A stretch of DNA of 64,000 bases from UBA10649 sp963749905 (GCA_963749905.1 CAVVOF010000004.1:806001-870000); one strand, 5' to 3'. Counted from the first letter of the stretch, positions 1-9,248 are shown. The notes: generated by a model from the sequence alone, not told the origin. Numbers and translations: made by a program.

Positions 1-1285
1 GGTAGCCGTGCCACGGGAGGAAGAGGGTCACCTCGTCGGCGAGGGCCTGGTCCGCCGCCGCCCACCCGTCGGGGTAGCGCGACGACTCGACCGTCCCACC
101 CAGCCCCCAGGCGAGGCTGGGCAGCAGCGCCAACGGCAGCAGCAGGACGGCGACGGCGCCGGTCTTCGCGAGGACCGGCCGACCTTGGCGCTCGACCAGG
201 GCCTGCACGGTGCCGGCCACGGCCAGCACGCAGCCGACGAGCACCAACGCCGTCCACTTCTGCGGCTCGCGCATTGCCTCGAACAGGGGCAGGTACTGGA
301 ACGCCCATCCGTACAGGACCCCCGTCGGTCCCGCAGTGCCCATCGCGAGAAGGGCACCCACGATGATGAAGGACAGCGACAGCGGCCCCCGGGTCGTGGG
401 TCGACGGAACAGCGCCACCACGCCGACGATCACGATCGTTGCGAAGGCCAGCGCCACGGGTGCGGCCAGCACGCCGAGGTCGGCTGCCACCCGATCGCCC
501 CCGTCGCGCCAGAAGCCCCGGAGGGTCAGCACGCTGACCAGCAGTCCGCCGGCCGAGTCCGCTCGGGTCGCGAAGGCGCTGAGGTCGTTCCGCCCCACCG
601 CGATGGTGGGCACGCCGGCCGCGATGACGGCGATGGCGTACGCGTAGACGCCAGCCGCGGCCACCACCACGAGTCCGAGCCTGGCGAGATCCCGCCAGGT
701 CGGTCGTGGGACCACTGCCACCAGGAGGAGCGCGACACCCCCGATCCAGGCCATGTGCGGGCTGACCGATACGGCGAGCGCCAGCCAGCCGGTCGTCCGC
801 GCGGAGAACCACTTGCCCTGCGTGCGGGCATGCCGCGCCGAGGCGAGCAGCCACGGCAGCAGGGCGACACCGACGAGGAAGGGAACATGGCCGACCGCGA
901 CCCGATCGATGAACAGCGGGTTGCAGACCATCACGATCGCGGCGGCGTAGGACGCCAGCCGGCCCCCGTGCACCAGATGGGCCGCGCCGGCCGCAGCCAC
1001 CGGGAAGGGCAGCAGGACCAGCAGCCACGCTGCCACGCTCGGTCCGAGCAGGTCGCGCAGCACCTGCACCCCCATCCGCCAGGGCATGGCGTCGAGGGCC
1101 TCGTCCGAAAGGCCGAACAGGCCGTGCGAGACGGTGGCGGTAGGTCCGCTCACCCAGTCGGTCAGGAGCAGGAACTCGCCGCGCGCTGAGCCAACGGCCC
1201 ACGGCAGCACGACCAGAACGCCGATCAGCAGCCCCAGCGCGCCGGCCTCCAGCGGCATGCGTGCCGACGCGAACAGTCGCCTCAC
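1..1285 (-). CDS. Polytopic membrane protein, GT-C glycosyltransferase-like (3' part cut by window edge)
   Basis: The minus strand is open from a GTG at 1285 to the window edge, about 428 residues, with no stop. The translation starts VRRLFASARMPLEAGALGLL and is dominated by hydrophobic helices separated by short loops (for example LLVLLPFPVAAAGAAHLV and APVALAFATIVIVGVVALF). Polytopic proteins of this kind in actinobacterial polysaccharide loci are often GT-C-fold, polyprenyl-phosphate-sugar-dependent transferases. I see no motif that proves this, so the function is inferred from topology and context. The GTG shares four bases (GTGA) with the stop of the kinase-like gene, so the two are probably translationally coupled. 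The protein continues left of base 1. Confidence 0.75.
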   Translation of the reverse strand, partial: MRRLFASARMPLEAGALGLLIGVLVVLPWAVGSARGEFLLLTDWVSGPTATVSHGLFGLSDEALDAMPWRMGVQVLRDLLGPSVAAWLLVLLPFPVAAAGAAHLVHGGRLASYAAAIVMVCNPLFIDRVAVGHVPFLVGVALLPWLLASARHARTQGKWFSARTTGWLALAVSVSPHMAWIGGVALLLVAVVPRPTWRDLARLGLVVVAAAGVYAYAIAVIAAGVPTIAVGRNDLSAFATRADSAGGLLVSVLTLRGFWRDGGDRVAADLGVLAAPVALAFATIVIVGVVALFRRPTTRGPLSLSFIIVGALLAMGTAGPTGVLYGWAFQYLPLFEAMREPQKWTALVLVGCVLAVAGTVQALVERQGRPVLAKTGAVAVLLLPLALLPSLAWGLGGTVESSRYPDGWAAADQALADEVTLFLPWHGY

Positions 1286-2766
1286 GGCTTGACGTGCATG
1301 GCCTCGACGATGGAGGCGATGGCCGGTGTGATCGGGTCGACCGGCGGCTCGGTGGTCCCCGACGTGTCGACCAGGAGACTCGCGTGCCGCGCCGGCCCCT
1401 CCGCTGCCAGGGCTCGGAAGGACGCCTGCTGCGCCGCCTGCTCGTGGGCTGCGCGCTCGGGCTTCCGCGCGTGGATGACGTCGTCCGGAGCGTCGGGGAC
1501 CAGCAGCACGTCCGGGCGCGGCATCAGCCGTCGCGCGACGCGGGCAGCCGGCGACCCGGGCCAGGGCGAGTCCTGCAGGTCGTAGACGTAGCGATCGGCG
1601 ATCACGACAGCCGGCGTGCCCTTGACCCGCAGTCGGGGGCGGATGTCGCGCGCGTAGCGGAACAGGTACTCACCCGCGTAGAACCAGGCCGCCGCCTTGC
1701 GCAGCATGGCGTGATCGAGCTCGCCGCCGCCCGGACGCGGATCCTCCGGCGGGGCGGCCTCGGCCGGGCTTGCCGCCTCCTTCTCGAGCTGCTCCTTGGC
1801 CAGCTGCTCGGGCGCAGGGATACGCAGCAGCTTGCGGGCCAGCCCGACACCGGGGAGGTTTCCGCGCGCCATGCCCATGTAGGCGTGCGACGTGGGGATG
1901 CCCAGCCGGTCGAGGCGGTCGGCCACCTTGCCGGCCACCGTGGACTTCCCGCTGCCGTCCGTGCCCACCAGGACGACCAGGACGCCCTTCGCTCGAACGC
2001 CCGCGATTCCTGCACGTCGACCCGCCGGGATGATCACCCCGCGCTGGTGCCAGGCAGCGCGCAGCTGCCTCAGCGAGGCAAGCGAGTACGCGCGACGGAT
2101 GCTGGACAGCAATGCGGCGTCCGGCTCCGCCCCGTCCAGCACGGCGATGATGTCCGCCGCCACGGCGGTGCCCAGCTGATCCGAGAGTCGACCGTCGAAC
2201 TCGTGCCGAGCCAACGGAGCAGCCGCCATCCATGCGGCGCGGGCCTCCGCGAGACGCTCGGAAGCCGGCACCTTGCCCCGCAGCAGCGGCCGGACGAGCA
2301 GGTCGGCCGCGGCCGCCACGCCGTCCAGTCGCAGGGTCTGGGTTCCGTCGGGAAGTGCGGTGGAACGCACGATCACGTCGGTCTCATCGACCATCGTGAT
2401 CGGGCCGACGGCCAGGTCGCCCCAGGTCACGTCGACGAGCGCGGGACCCTCCACGGTCTCCACCACCCAGGCCGTGTGCCGGAGGCGATCGGGATCGTCC
2501 GCATGCTGCACGCGCGCCCCCCAGAGTCGGCGCATCTGCCCGGCGAGCACCTCGTACCCGCGCTGATCCGCCCAGACGTCGAGGTCGACGTCACCGGCGG
2601 CGCCGAGCCACGCGTCGGCCGCCGTTTCGGCGCCCTGCAGGGCCGCTCGTCCACCGGCCTCGGGCACCAGCGAGGCGACCGTGTCGAGCACGGTCTCCAG
2701 CACCTGTCGCCGCGTGCCGGGGACCAGGCCGTACTCGGGGGAGAGAGGGCGGGCCGTGTGCAGCAT
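1282..2766 (-). CDS. Thymidylate-kinase-like P-loop protein with N-terminal nucleotidyltransferase-like region
   Basis: About 494 residues. The C-terminal half is a P-loop kinase of the thymidylate kinase type. It has a Walker A motif GTDGSGKST, preceded by the strand VLVVLV, and a later VIADRYVYD matching the DR(Y/F) motif of dTMP kinases. The N-terminal half (GDVDLDVWADQR, then VDVTWGDLAVG) resembles the minimal nucleotidyltransferase-like domains joined to such kinases in surface-sugar loci. The substrate is unknown, and the gene is unlikely to be the housekeeping tmk because of its length and neighbours. I chose ATG 2766 because the GGGGAGG at 2775-2781 is correctly spaced for it; ATG 2772 is only two bases away from that site. 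It is followed by the membrane protein with a four-base overlap and preceded by a 75-bp gap. Confidence 0.75.
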   Translation of the reverse strand: MLHTARPLSPEYGLVPGTRRQVLETVLDTVASLVPEAGGRAALQGAETAADAWLGAAGDVDLDVWADQRGYEVLAGQMRRLWGARVQHADDPDRLRHTAWVVETVEGPALVDVTWGDLAVGPITMVDETDVIVRSTALPDGTQTLRLDGVAAAADLLVRPLLRGKVPASERLAEARAAWMAAAPLARHEFDGRLSDQLGTAVAADIIAVLDGAEPDAALLSSIRRAYSLASLRQLRAAWHQRGVIIPAGRRAGIAGVRAKGVLVVLVGTDGSGKSTVAGKVADRLDRLGIPTSHAYMGMARGNLPGVGLARKLLRIPAPEQLAKEQLEKEAASPAEAAPPEDPRPGGGELDHAMLRKAAAWFYAGEYLFRYARDIRPRLRVKGTPAVVIADRYVYDLQDSPWPGSPAARVARRLMPRPDVLLVPDAPDDVIHARKPERAAHEQAAQQASFRALAAEGPARHASLLVDTSGTTEPPVDPITPAIASIVEAMHVKP

Positions 2767-2841
2767 GGTCATGCCCTCCCCTGCGGTGCCGCCTCGCGGC
2801 TGGCCGTCCCGACGCCGATGCGTCGGCCGCGCCGTCCCAGC

Positions 2842-3993
2842 CTACGCACGAGCGAGCCTGTTGTAGGCCTCAGAAGTGGTATCGGCCGCATGGTCCCAGC
2901 TGAGCTGTGCAGTGGCCGCGACCGCCGCCTCCGCGTACTGCGTCCACGCCGCCCGATCCGTGAGCAGGCGCACGAGAGCGTCCGCAAGCGCGACGTGATC
3001 GCCCGGCGGCACGGCCAGGCCGTCGACATCGGGCCGCATGACTGCCCGTACGCAGGCCACCGGCGTCGAGACGACCGGCAGGCCGACTGCCATCCCCTCG
3101 GCGAGCGCCATCGCGGGCGGCGAGGTGGTGTAGTCGGCCAGGAACGGCCAGGCCCCCACCTGCGCGGCCGCGAATGCTCCAAGCAGGTCCGGCACCGGAT
3201 CGGTGTGGAACTCCACCGAGTCGGCCAGGCCGAGTTCCACCACCCGTTGCTGAAGTCCCGCCAGCTCAGGTCGAGGCAGCACCAGCAGTCTCAGCCGAGC
3301 CGCCGGTACTCGCGCGACCACCGCGGGGAATGCGTCCAGCAGCGTGCCGATGCCCCGGACCGACTCAGCTCGTCCGGCGAAGACGATGGTGGGACGACCG
3401 TCCACCGGCTCGAAGCTCGCGCGACGCGGATCGACGGGAGCTCCGGACCTGAGTCGCTCCACCGGACTGGCGACGCTGCCCTCCAGCCGCTCGAGCACCC
3501 GTGGGTCCGGGGTCAGGATCGCAGCCGGACCGAGCCGGTCGAGCGACCGGCGCACCGCGACCCCAGGCACGGCGGCGGTCGCGATGACGCGGGTCGGCAG
3601 CACGTTGCTGGATCGCAGACCCGACCAGCCCGCGTGCCGCCAGGCCGCCCTGCTCGGCAGGTTCGGCCAGGCGTACATCGTCAGGATGATGGGGCGACGG
3701 TCCAGTCCCGCGCGATTCGCCAGGAAGGAGCCCAGGACGCCGGCGTGGAGGTGCACGATGTGGGGGTCGATCCGGTCCAGCAGGTCGTTCAGCCGCTGCG
3801 GGTCCTGCGCCGGGAAGAGTGACAGCGATCCGCCGATCTCCTCGACCGAGGCGAACGCGTCCTGGCCGTCGTGAGCGGCCGTCGTGATCAGGTGGTGCTC
3901 GCCGGGCACGCGCGCCACGGTCTCGGCAACCGTCCGGCCCATCGCCTCGCGGGTCGAGTACTCGCTGATCAGGTGGACCACGCGCCGGGTCAC
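2842..3993 (-). CDS. Glycosyltransferase, family 4 type
   Basis: 383 residues with a GT-B layout. The N-terminal Rossmann region begins RRVVHLISEYSTREAMGRTV. The C-terminal part has PTIVFAGRAESVRGIGTLL and the family 4 nucleotide-sugar motif region AEGMAVGLPVVSTPV, in which an E-x7-E-like arrangement is only partly kept. It probably transfers a sugar from a nucleotide donor to a lipid-linked glycan on the cytoplasmic face of the membrane; donor and acceptor are unknown. The reading frame is open further upstream to 4335, but the family-like sequence starts at GTG 3993, which overlaps the stop of the upstream family 2 transferase by four bases (GTGA), so I use that start. Confidence 0.85.
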   Translation of the reverse strand: MTRRVVHLISEYSTREAMGRTVAETVARVPGEHHLITTAAHDGQDAFASVEEIGGSLSLFPAQDPQRLNDLLDRIDPHIVHLHAGVLGSFLANRAGLDRRPIILTMYAWPNLPSRAAWRHAGWSGLRSSNVLPTRVIATAAVPGVAVRRSLDRLGPAAILTPDPRVLERLEGSVASPVERLRSGAPVDPRRASFEPVDGRPTIVFAGRAESVRGIGTLLDAFPAVVARVPAARLRLLVLPRPELAGLQQRVVELGLADSVEFHTDPVPDLLGAFAAAQVGAWPFLADYTTSPPAMALAEGMAVGLPVVSTPVACVRAVMRPDVDGLAVPPGDHVALADALVRLLTDRAAWTQYAEAAVAATAQLSWDHAADTTSEAYNRLARA

Positions 3994-4799
3994 GGCGCGG
4001 TGAGCTTTCGCGCGTCTCTCATGCCGGCCAGCATCCCCGCGGCCTCGACGGACTTCATCATGATCATCCCGCCCGCGTGGATCGGGTCGCGCAGCAGCGC
4101 ACCGGGCCGGTTGAACAGGGACGTCCGCGCCAGGCGACGTCCGCCATCGGGCCGAGTCGCCATGTACGCGGCCAGCCAGCGCCCGTAGTACCGCTTCTTG
4201 CCGAACGTGCCACGCAGTCGCAGGCTGCCCTCGTCGTGCATGATCAATGCGTCGACACGCCCGACCTGGACACCGTGGGCGCGGATGCGATCGTCGAGAT
4301 CCCAGTCCTCGGCCGCGGTGAGCTCCTCGTTCCACATGCCGATCTCTGCAAAGTCATCGCGTCGGAATGCCCGCGCCGCCTCGACCGACTCGTCGCCGAC
4401 GTAGAGCGACTTCTCGAGCACCTTGCACTGGGCCCAGAAGCCCTCACCGAAGGAGTTCTCCGGGATCACGACGGCCCCGACGTCCTCGCGTGCCTCGAAT
4501 ACCGCGATGACCTGCTCGGCCACCCTCGGAGTCACCTGCATGTCCGAGTCGATGAACACGACGATGTCCCCCGTGCTCGCCTCGAAGCCACGGTTGCGCT
4601 GGGCGCACCTCTCCGGACCGGCGATGATCACCCGATCCGCACCCGCGCGCTCCGCCAGCGCGACGGTCGCATCCTTCGAGTGGTTGTCGACCACGATGAC
4701 CTCGACGTCGCCGAGCGTCTGGCTCTTGAGGGACCGGACGCATGCCTCGATGGTGCGAGCGGAGTTGTACGTCGGGATGACGAACGAGATGGTGGTCAC
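3990..4799 (-). CDS. Glycosyltransferase, family 2
   Basis: 269 residues with a single GT-A domain. The N-terminus TISFVIPTYNSARTIEACV and the following VIVVDNHSKDAT are the nucleotide-binding strand of family 2. FIDSDMQV supplies the DxD-like metal site. The acidic segment ELTAAEDWDLDDRIR matches the ED/QxxRW region where the catalytic base lies. No transmembrane helices are evident. GTG 4799 follows GGAGGAAG at a good distance and overlaps the stop of the small membrane gene by four bases. It acts with the two family 4 enzymes and the flippase in building a surface glycan; the sugar is not predictable. Confidence 0.87.
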   Translation of the reverse strand: MTTISFVIPTYNSARTIEACVRSLKSQTLGDVEVIVVDNHSKDATVALAERAGADRVIIAGPERCAQRNRGFEASTGDIVVFIDSDMQVTPRVAEQVIAVFEAREDVGAVVIPENSFGEGFWAQCKVLEKSLYVGDESVEAARAFRRDDFAEIGMWNEELTAAEDWDLDDRIRAHGVQVGRVDALIMHDEGSLRLRGTFGKKRYYGRWLAAYMATRPDGGRRLARTSLFNRPGALLRDPIHAGGMIMMKSVEAAGMLAGMRDARKLTAP

Positions 4800-5032
4800 G
4801 ACTCTTCCTCCGTGGAGAGTGGATTGGTACCCAGCGCTGCAGGCAGGGCCAGGAGCACGCCGACGGTGGCCAGCGCGACCGCTGCGTAGATGATCAGGGT
4901 GTGTGCGCGCGGCTGGCCGAGCGCGAGGACCAGGCCGCCGACGATGGCGAGGCCGGCCGCGCCGACGAGGAGGACGTACCCGATCCGCGCAAGGCGTCGG
5001 GCGGCGTCTCCCAGTCGGCGGCGAAGCTCCAT
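4796..5032 (-). CDS. Small two-helix membrane protein of unknown function
   Basis: 78 residues. A basic N-terminus (MELRRRLGDAARRLARIGY) precedes two transmembrane helices (VLLVGAAGLAIVGGLVLAL and TLIIYAAVALATVGVLLAL) joined by a short loop, and the tail is acidic. I do not recognise a family. It sits tightly between two glycosyltransferase genes, one base from the upstream stop and overlapping the downstream start by four bases. It is therefore almost certainly translated and may hold the cytoplasmic glycosyltransferases at the membrane, which is inference. Confidence 0.65.
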   Translation of the reverse strand: MELRRRLGDAARRLARIGYVLLVGAAGLAIVGGLVLALGQPRAHTLIIYAAVALATVGVLLALPAALGTNPLSTEEES

Positions 5033-5033
5033 G

Positions 5034-6122
5034 TCAGGCGTCCACCGTCACGGTGCCAGCCTTCGCGTGCGGACGGACCGCGTCAAGCATCTCGTGCGCG
5101 ACCGTGTCCCAGGACTCCGCGCCACCGAAGGGCACGGGTGCGAAGGTCTCTGCCGGCCACTTCGCCAGCGCGTCCTCGAGGGTCGACGCGAGGTCGGCCG
5201 GATCCGGGGCGCACAGCAGGCCGCCGGCGGCAGCCGTCGAGTCACGCAGGCCCGGTGAGTCGTAGGCCACCGTCGGAGTGCCCAGGGCAGCTGCCTCGGA
5301 GACCACCAGGCCCCACCCCTCGCGCTGGCTGGTCGCCACATGCACATGGGCGCGGGCGAACCGCTCGTTCTTCTCGTCGTCGGAGACCCGGCCGAGCACC
5401 TGCACGTTGGCGGGTGCCTGCGCACGGAGCTCGTCCAGCATGGGTCCCCCGCCCATGATCCAGACCTGGAGGTTCGGGATCCGGTCCTGGAGCATTCCGG
5501 CCGCGGCGACCAGGTCCTGCGGGCGCTTGTAGGGGACGAGACGGGCGCACCACACGACGGTCGGGTTCTCCTCCTTGCCGACCTCGGGGACCTGCACCGG
5601 CTCGAACCCCTCGGGCAGCACGGTGATGTTCTGCACGCCGAAGCGGCGCAGCGCGTCGGCCGTCGAATCGGAGACCGTCAGCACCGGGCGATCACGGTAG
5701 GCGCGGATCCAGCGCGGCTCGAGGACGTAGCGGCCCAAGTAGGCCACCGGCATCGACGCGTTGAAGTGCCAGCACTCCTCCGCCGTCTGGTGGAAGAACG
5801 CGACCACCGGGGTGTCCTTGATCCACTTGTGGGCCAGGAACGGCACGGTGTTGACCATGTCGATGACCAGGTCGTACTGGCCGCGGCCGTGCTTGGCGTA
5901 CCAGCTGCGCGCCGCGCGGTAGACGCTCAGCCGGCTGCCCCGGCGGACGACGCGGTATCCGTCGACGACGTCGTCGTCGGGCTGGCCCTCGACGGCGCTG
6001 GTGAAGAGGGTGACCTCGTTGCCCCACTCAACCCACCGGCGGGCGACCTGCTCGGTGTAGACCTCGGCACCGCCCGCGGCGGGGTGGGCCAGGTCGCGCC
6101 AGGTGAGGATCAGGATGCGCAT
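5034..6122 (-). CDS. Glycosyltransferase, family 4 type
   Basis: 362 residues. The start MRILILTWRDLAHPAAGGAE carries the GGAE motif typical of the acceptor domain of family 4 enzymes. The donor domain contains PTVVWCARLVPYKRPQDLV and EGWGLVVSEAAALGTPTVAY, the E-x7-E motif that binds the nucleotide sugar. ATG 6122 is fixed by a strong GAAGGAGA eight bases upstream; the frame stays open to 6536, but that extension is arginine-rich and runs into the neighbouring gene. There is a 113-bp gap to the next gene upstream and a one-base gap to the next gene downstream. It is the clearest family 4 member in the locus. Confidence 0.9.
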   Translation of the reverse strand: MRILILTWRDLAHPAAGGAEVYTEQVARRWVEWGNEVTLFTSAVEGQPDDDVVDGYRVVRRGSRLSVYRAARSWYAKHGRGQYDLVIDMVNTVPFLAHKWIKDTPVVAFFHQTAEECWHFNASMPVAYLGRYVLEPRWIRAYRDRPVLTVSDSTADALRRFGVQNITVLPEGFEPVQVPEVGKEENPTVVWCARLVPYKRPQDLVAAAGMLQDRIPNLQVWIMGGGPMLDELRAQAPANVQVLGRVSDDEKNERFARAHVHVATSQREGWGLVVSEAAALGTPTVAYDSPGLRDSTAAAGGLLCAPDPADLASTLEDALAKWPAETFAPVPFGGAESWDTVAHEMLDAVRPHAKAGTVTVDA

Positions 6123-6235
6123 CGGGTTCTCCTTCGTCGGGGGAAGCTGTTCGGGGGTCGAGCTCGTTGATGGATCGAGTGTCCGGGACGGACCTTGCGC
6201 CACGCTCACGTCAGCCGCACGTTCCGCGCCCATGG

Positions 6236-7171
6236 CTAGCGGCCGGGGACGACGTTGCGGACGTAGACGCCGGCGACCGGCTTGTTGGCGTCGCGGTAGA
6301 TGACCGTGCGGTATCGGCGGGCCAGCACGACCAGGGCGTCCTTGAGGGTCCGGACGATCGTCGACTTGGTCACCGACGAACCGGCCATGCGCTCCTGGAG
6401 CTCGACAGGGGCGGCCACCGAGACAGTGTGACCGGCCGCCTTCGCGGCCACGAAGAGCTCGAGATCGAACGCGAAGCGCGTCTCGTGCAGGCGAGGCAGC
6501 ACGTCGGCCATGACCTCGCGGCGGACCAGCTTGCACCCGGTCTGCGTGTCGTTGACGCCCAGGGCGAAGAGGGTGCCCACGATGGTCGAGAAGCCGAAGG
6601 AGACCAGCTTGCGGAACGGGGACGAGGCGGAGACCGAGTCGGCGTGCTTCTTGTTGGCGTAGACCACGTCCGCGCCCGTGGCGCGACCGGTCTTCAGGTA
6701 CTGCACCAGGTGTGCCGGGTCGATGTCGCCGTCCGAGTCGACGAAGCCGACCCAGGACCCTCGTGCCCGCGAGAAGCCGGCGTGCAGGGCGCCACCCTTG
6801 CCGCGGTTGTGCGGGAGTTCCACGATCCGGACCTCGTCACCAGCGCCCTCGAGGGTGGCCATGCTGCCATCGGTCGAGCCGTCCGAGACGACGATGAGCT
6901 CGAAGCCGACGCCCTCGGCGCGCATGACGTCGACCAGCCGGTCCACGGTGGGCCGCAGGGCTGATCCGGGGTTGTAGGCGGGCATCACGACCGAGATCTC
7001 GATGTCCCGGTGCGCGGGCATCCACAGCCGGCGGGACTCCACGCCGTGCGTCACCGCGGATTCGTCGCTGCGCTCCTTCAGGAGCCGGTGGCCGATGGCG
7101 ACTGCGGGCGCCACGATCACCAGCCGAAGGGTGGTCAGCAGCCGGGTGAGGAGGTCTCCGAGTGAGGTCAT
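6236..7171 (-). CDS. Glycosyltransferase, family 2 (polyprenyl-phosphate mannosyl/glucosyltransferase-like)
   Basis: 311 residues. After a hydrophobic N-terminal segment (LRLVIVAPAVAIGHRLL) comes a GT-A domain: ISVVMPAYNPGSALRPTVDR, LIVVSDGSTDGS, LPHNRGKGGALHAGF, and the metal site FVDSDGDI. A later RFAFDLELFVAAKAAG fits the dolichol/polyprenyl-phosphate sugar synthases of the DPM1 type. Such enzymes load a sugar onto polyprenyl phosphate for use by GT-C enzymes, which fits the large membrane protein at the left edge of this locus. ATG 7171 overlaps the flippase stop by four bases (ATGA), so the two are coupled. Confidence 0.87.
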   Translation of the reverse strand: MTSLGDLLTRLLTTLRLVIVAPAVAIGHRLLKERSDESAVTHGVESRRLWMPAHRDIEISVVMPAYNPGSALRPTVDRLVDVMRAEGVGFELIVVSDGSTDGSMATLEGAGDEVRIVELPHNRGKGGALHAGFSRARGSWVGFVDSDGDIDPAHLVQYLKTGRATGADVVYANKKHADSVSASSPFRKLVSFGFSTIVGTLFALGVNDTQTGCKLVRREVMADVLPRLHETRFAFDLELFVAAKAAGHTVSVAAPVELQERMAGSSVTKSTIVRTLKDALVVLARRYRTVIYRDANKPVAGVYVRNVVPGR

Positions 7172-8421
7172 GAAGGAACAGTGACAGCGCTACCTTGCGG
7201 TTCGCTCACTGAGCGCGCTCGCCCTGCGCTCGCTATCGAGATCACGATCGGAATGGTCGTCACCACGATGGTGATGCCGACGGCGATGGCGGAGCCCCGT
7301 GCCACGGCGAGAGCGTCGTCGTGGCTGATCGCGATGATGAGGATCTCCAGCACTGCGCCCGCCCAGGGCAGGTAGACCAGCTTGCTGCGCACGGCCAGCT
7401 GGGCGTACGTCGTCACGCTGACGATCGAGCTGGCGGCGGCGACGAGGGCCAGCACGATGACGAGGGACTGGGCCGACTCGAAGTCCGCACCGAAGAGGAT
7501 CGCCAGGACCTGTCCCGGGAAGAGCGCCACCACGGCTCCCGCCACGAGTGCCGACCCCACCACGACGACTCCGCTGCGCAGCAGTTCGGGGCCACGGTTG
7601 GGGCCGCGCCCGGCCTTCACCAGGCGGGGGTAGGCGGCGGCCAGCGCGGCTGCCGGAAGTGCGAGCAGGGTCTTGCCGATCGTGGCGGCGGCCACGTAGG
7701 CCCCGGCCGACTCCGGATCGAGCAGGGCCCGAGCGAGGAACAGGTCGACGGTGGTGAAGAGGAACAGGCCGGTCAGCGCGACAGCGGCGCGCACCAGGTC
7801 GTTCCCGCCGAGCCAGGGGCCAGACTCTCCGGGGGTCACGGGCTCCCGGAAAGCGGCCACGGCGCCCAGCGCGAGTGCCGCGGCCTCGCCGGCGAGGGTG
7901 GCGATGAGCGCTCCCATGATGCCGAAGGGTCCGACCAGCAGCACGGTCAGCACGAAGCGTGCCCCGATCGACATCAGGAAGGTGTTGGCCGTCATCCCGA
8001 CGCGCTGGTGCCCGAGCAGGCGGCCGCGCACGGTCGCGAGGAGGATCGAGACGCCGACGAAGGGCGCGAGGACCGCTGCCTCGGCGAAGGTGCCGAGGTG
8101 GAAGGCCGGCACCAGCGCGGGGGTGGCGATCAGGACGACGACCGACACCACCGCGGACCAGGCCGCGATGACGGCGAACCGGCGGCCGTCTCCGGCCGCC
8201 CGTGGACGCCCCGCGGCGGCAGCACTGGCGGCCGCCTGCACCGCGGTCAGCGGCACGGTGAGGAGGGTCAGCAGCGCCAGCAGCGTGCCCAGCTCTCCGT
8301 AGGAGGCCGGCCCCAGAGCCCGACCGAGCACCGCATGCAGGAGCAGGTTGCCGAGGTTCTGCACGGCGACCGCGATCAGCAGGGGTGCGGCGAGGGCCTG
8401 CCGGAAGGCGCTGAACTTCAT
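7168..8421 (-). CDS. Polysaccharide flippase, MOP/Wzx-like
   Basis: About 417 residues with a dozen or so hydrophobic segments. The N-terminus KFSAFRQALAAPLLIAVAVQ, with NLLLHAVLGRALGPASYGEL following, is the signature start of Wzx/RfbX-type oligosaccharide exporters. These flip undecaprenyl-linked glycans to the outer face of the membrane. ATG 8421 gives the family-like start; a TTG at 8442 would add seven residues and is less likely. This is the first gene of the minus-strand locus, so the locus promoter should lie in the 101 bases shared with the divergent gene at 8523. Confidence 0.85.
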   Translation of the reverse strand: MKFSAFRQALAAPLLIAVAVQNLGNLLLHAVLGRALGPASYGELGTLLALLTLLTVPLTAVQAAASAAAAGRPRAAGDGRRFAVIAAWSAVVSVVVLIATPALVPAFHLGTFAEAAVLAPFVGVSILLATVRGRLLGHQRVGMTANTFLMSIGARFVLTVLLVGPFGIMGALIATLAGEAAALALGAVAAFREPVTPGESGPWLGGNDLVRAAVALTGLFLFTTVDLFLARALLDPESAGAYVAAATIGKTLLALPAAALAAAYPRLVKAGRGPNRGPELLRSGVVVVGSALVAGAVVALFPGQVLAILFGADFESAQSLVIVLALVAAASSIVSVTTYAQLAVRSKLVYLPWAGAVLEILIIAISHDDALAVARGSAIAVGITIVVTTIPIVISIASAGRARSVSEPQGSAVTVPS

Positions 8422-8522
8422 GTGCCAAGGAAAGCGGACCAACCTTGCGGTTCGCTCTCACCTTGGTCAGGTCATGCTTGAGGATCGCTCGTGCGGCAGA
8501 ACTCCGTGTCACAGTTGACGAC

Positions 8523-9248
8523 GTGAACGTCCGTCTCCTCGCCGCCCGCACCGCGCGGGTCGTCGCCGCCACCGTCCTGGTAGGCGGCATCAGCGCGCCC
8601 GCCGCGTTCGCGGAGGGCCCCGGCTACGGAGGCAATGCCGACACCCTGACCGTGTCGTGGGTGCCCGCCGACGAGGCCGTGGAACCCGCCGAGGCCCCGA
8701 CCGACACGCCCGCGGACACCCCCGCACCGGAGGCGCCGCCGGTGGATCCGGGCACGGGGGATTCGCCCATCGATGATGCGGCCGCCGCCGCGCCTGCCGT
8801 GCTCCTCGGCAGCGGTCTTCGCACGGCCGGCTTCCGGGTGCAGTCCGAGGGCCAGCCCACGCTGGCCCCCGACGCACTCGAGCTCCAGGTCAACGGACTC
8901 GGCTTCCGCGCGAAGTCGGAGGTGGTCGTCCGGATCGGTGACTCGGCGCCGGTCGCGTCGCGCAGTGACACCGCCGGCAGCCTGAGCGTCGCCATCGATC
9001 CGGCCCTGATCGGCGGTACCGAGCCGGGCCTGACCGTGGTCGCGGTCGGCCGTGGCCCTTCCGGGACCGCCGTGACGCTCTACGGCTCCGTACCGCCCGA
9101 GCCCAGCGGGCTCGGCCCCATGACCCTCGTGCCGTGGTTCGCACTCGCGGTGGCACTGGTCGGCGGCGGCCTCTGGCTTCGCAACCGTCGCCGGGACCCT
9201 GCGGAGTCGTCGACGACCGATCCGACGGACGCGGCGCCCGCGGTCTAG
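8523..9248 (+). CDS. Secreted protein with C-terminal membrane anchor, unknown function
   Basis: 241 residues from GTG 8523. There is a signal peptide (VNVRLLAARTARVVAATVLV then a small-residue cleavage region ending AAFA). A Pro/Ala/Thr-rich linker follows at about residues 40-80, then a beta-rich domain (DALELQVNGLGFRAKSEVVV) resembling an Ig-like fold. The end is one transmembrane helix (LVPWFALAVALVGGGLWL) with a basic stop-transfer and short cytoplasmic tail. There is no LPxTG motif, so it is not an obvious sortase substrate. It diverges from the flippase gene and may belong to the cell envelope. The family is not recognised. Confidence 0.72.
   Translation: MNVRLLAARTARVVAATVLVGGISAPAAFAEGPGYGGNADTLTVSWVPADEAVEPAEAPTDTPADTPAPEAPPVDPGTGDSPIDDAAAAAPAVLLGSGLRTAGFRVQSEGQPTLAPDALELQVNGLGFRAKSEVVVRIGDSAPVASRSDTAGSLSVAIDPALIGGTEPGLTVVAVGRGPSGTAVTLYGSVPPEPSGLGPMTLVPWFALAVALVGGGLWLRNRRRDPAESSTTDPTDAAPAV

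Noticed and set aside
1261..3822. Long open frame of 853 codons on the plus strand
   Set aside because: It is antisense to the kinase-like gene and a glycosyltransferase, is rich in Arg, His and Gly, and shows no family motif. Such shadows are expected in GC-rich DNA. The same applies to the long plus-strand frames at 8-1189, 14378-16330, 26708-28336, 33811-36006 and 56849-59233.
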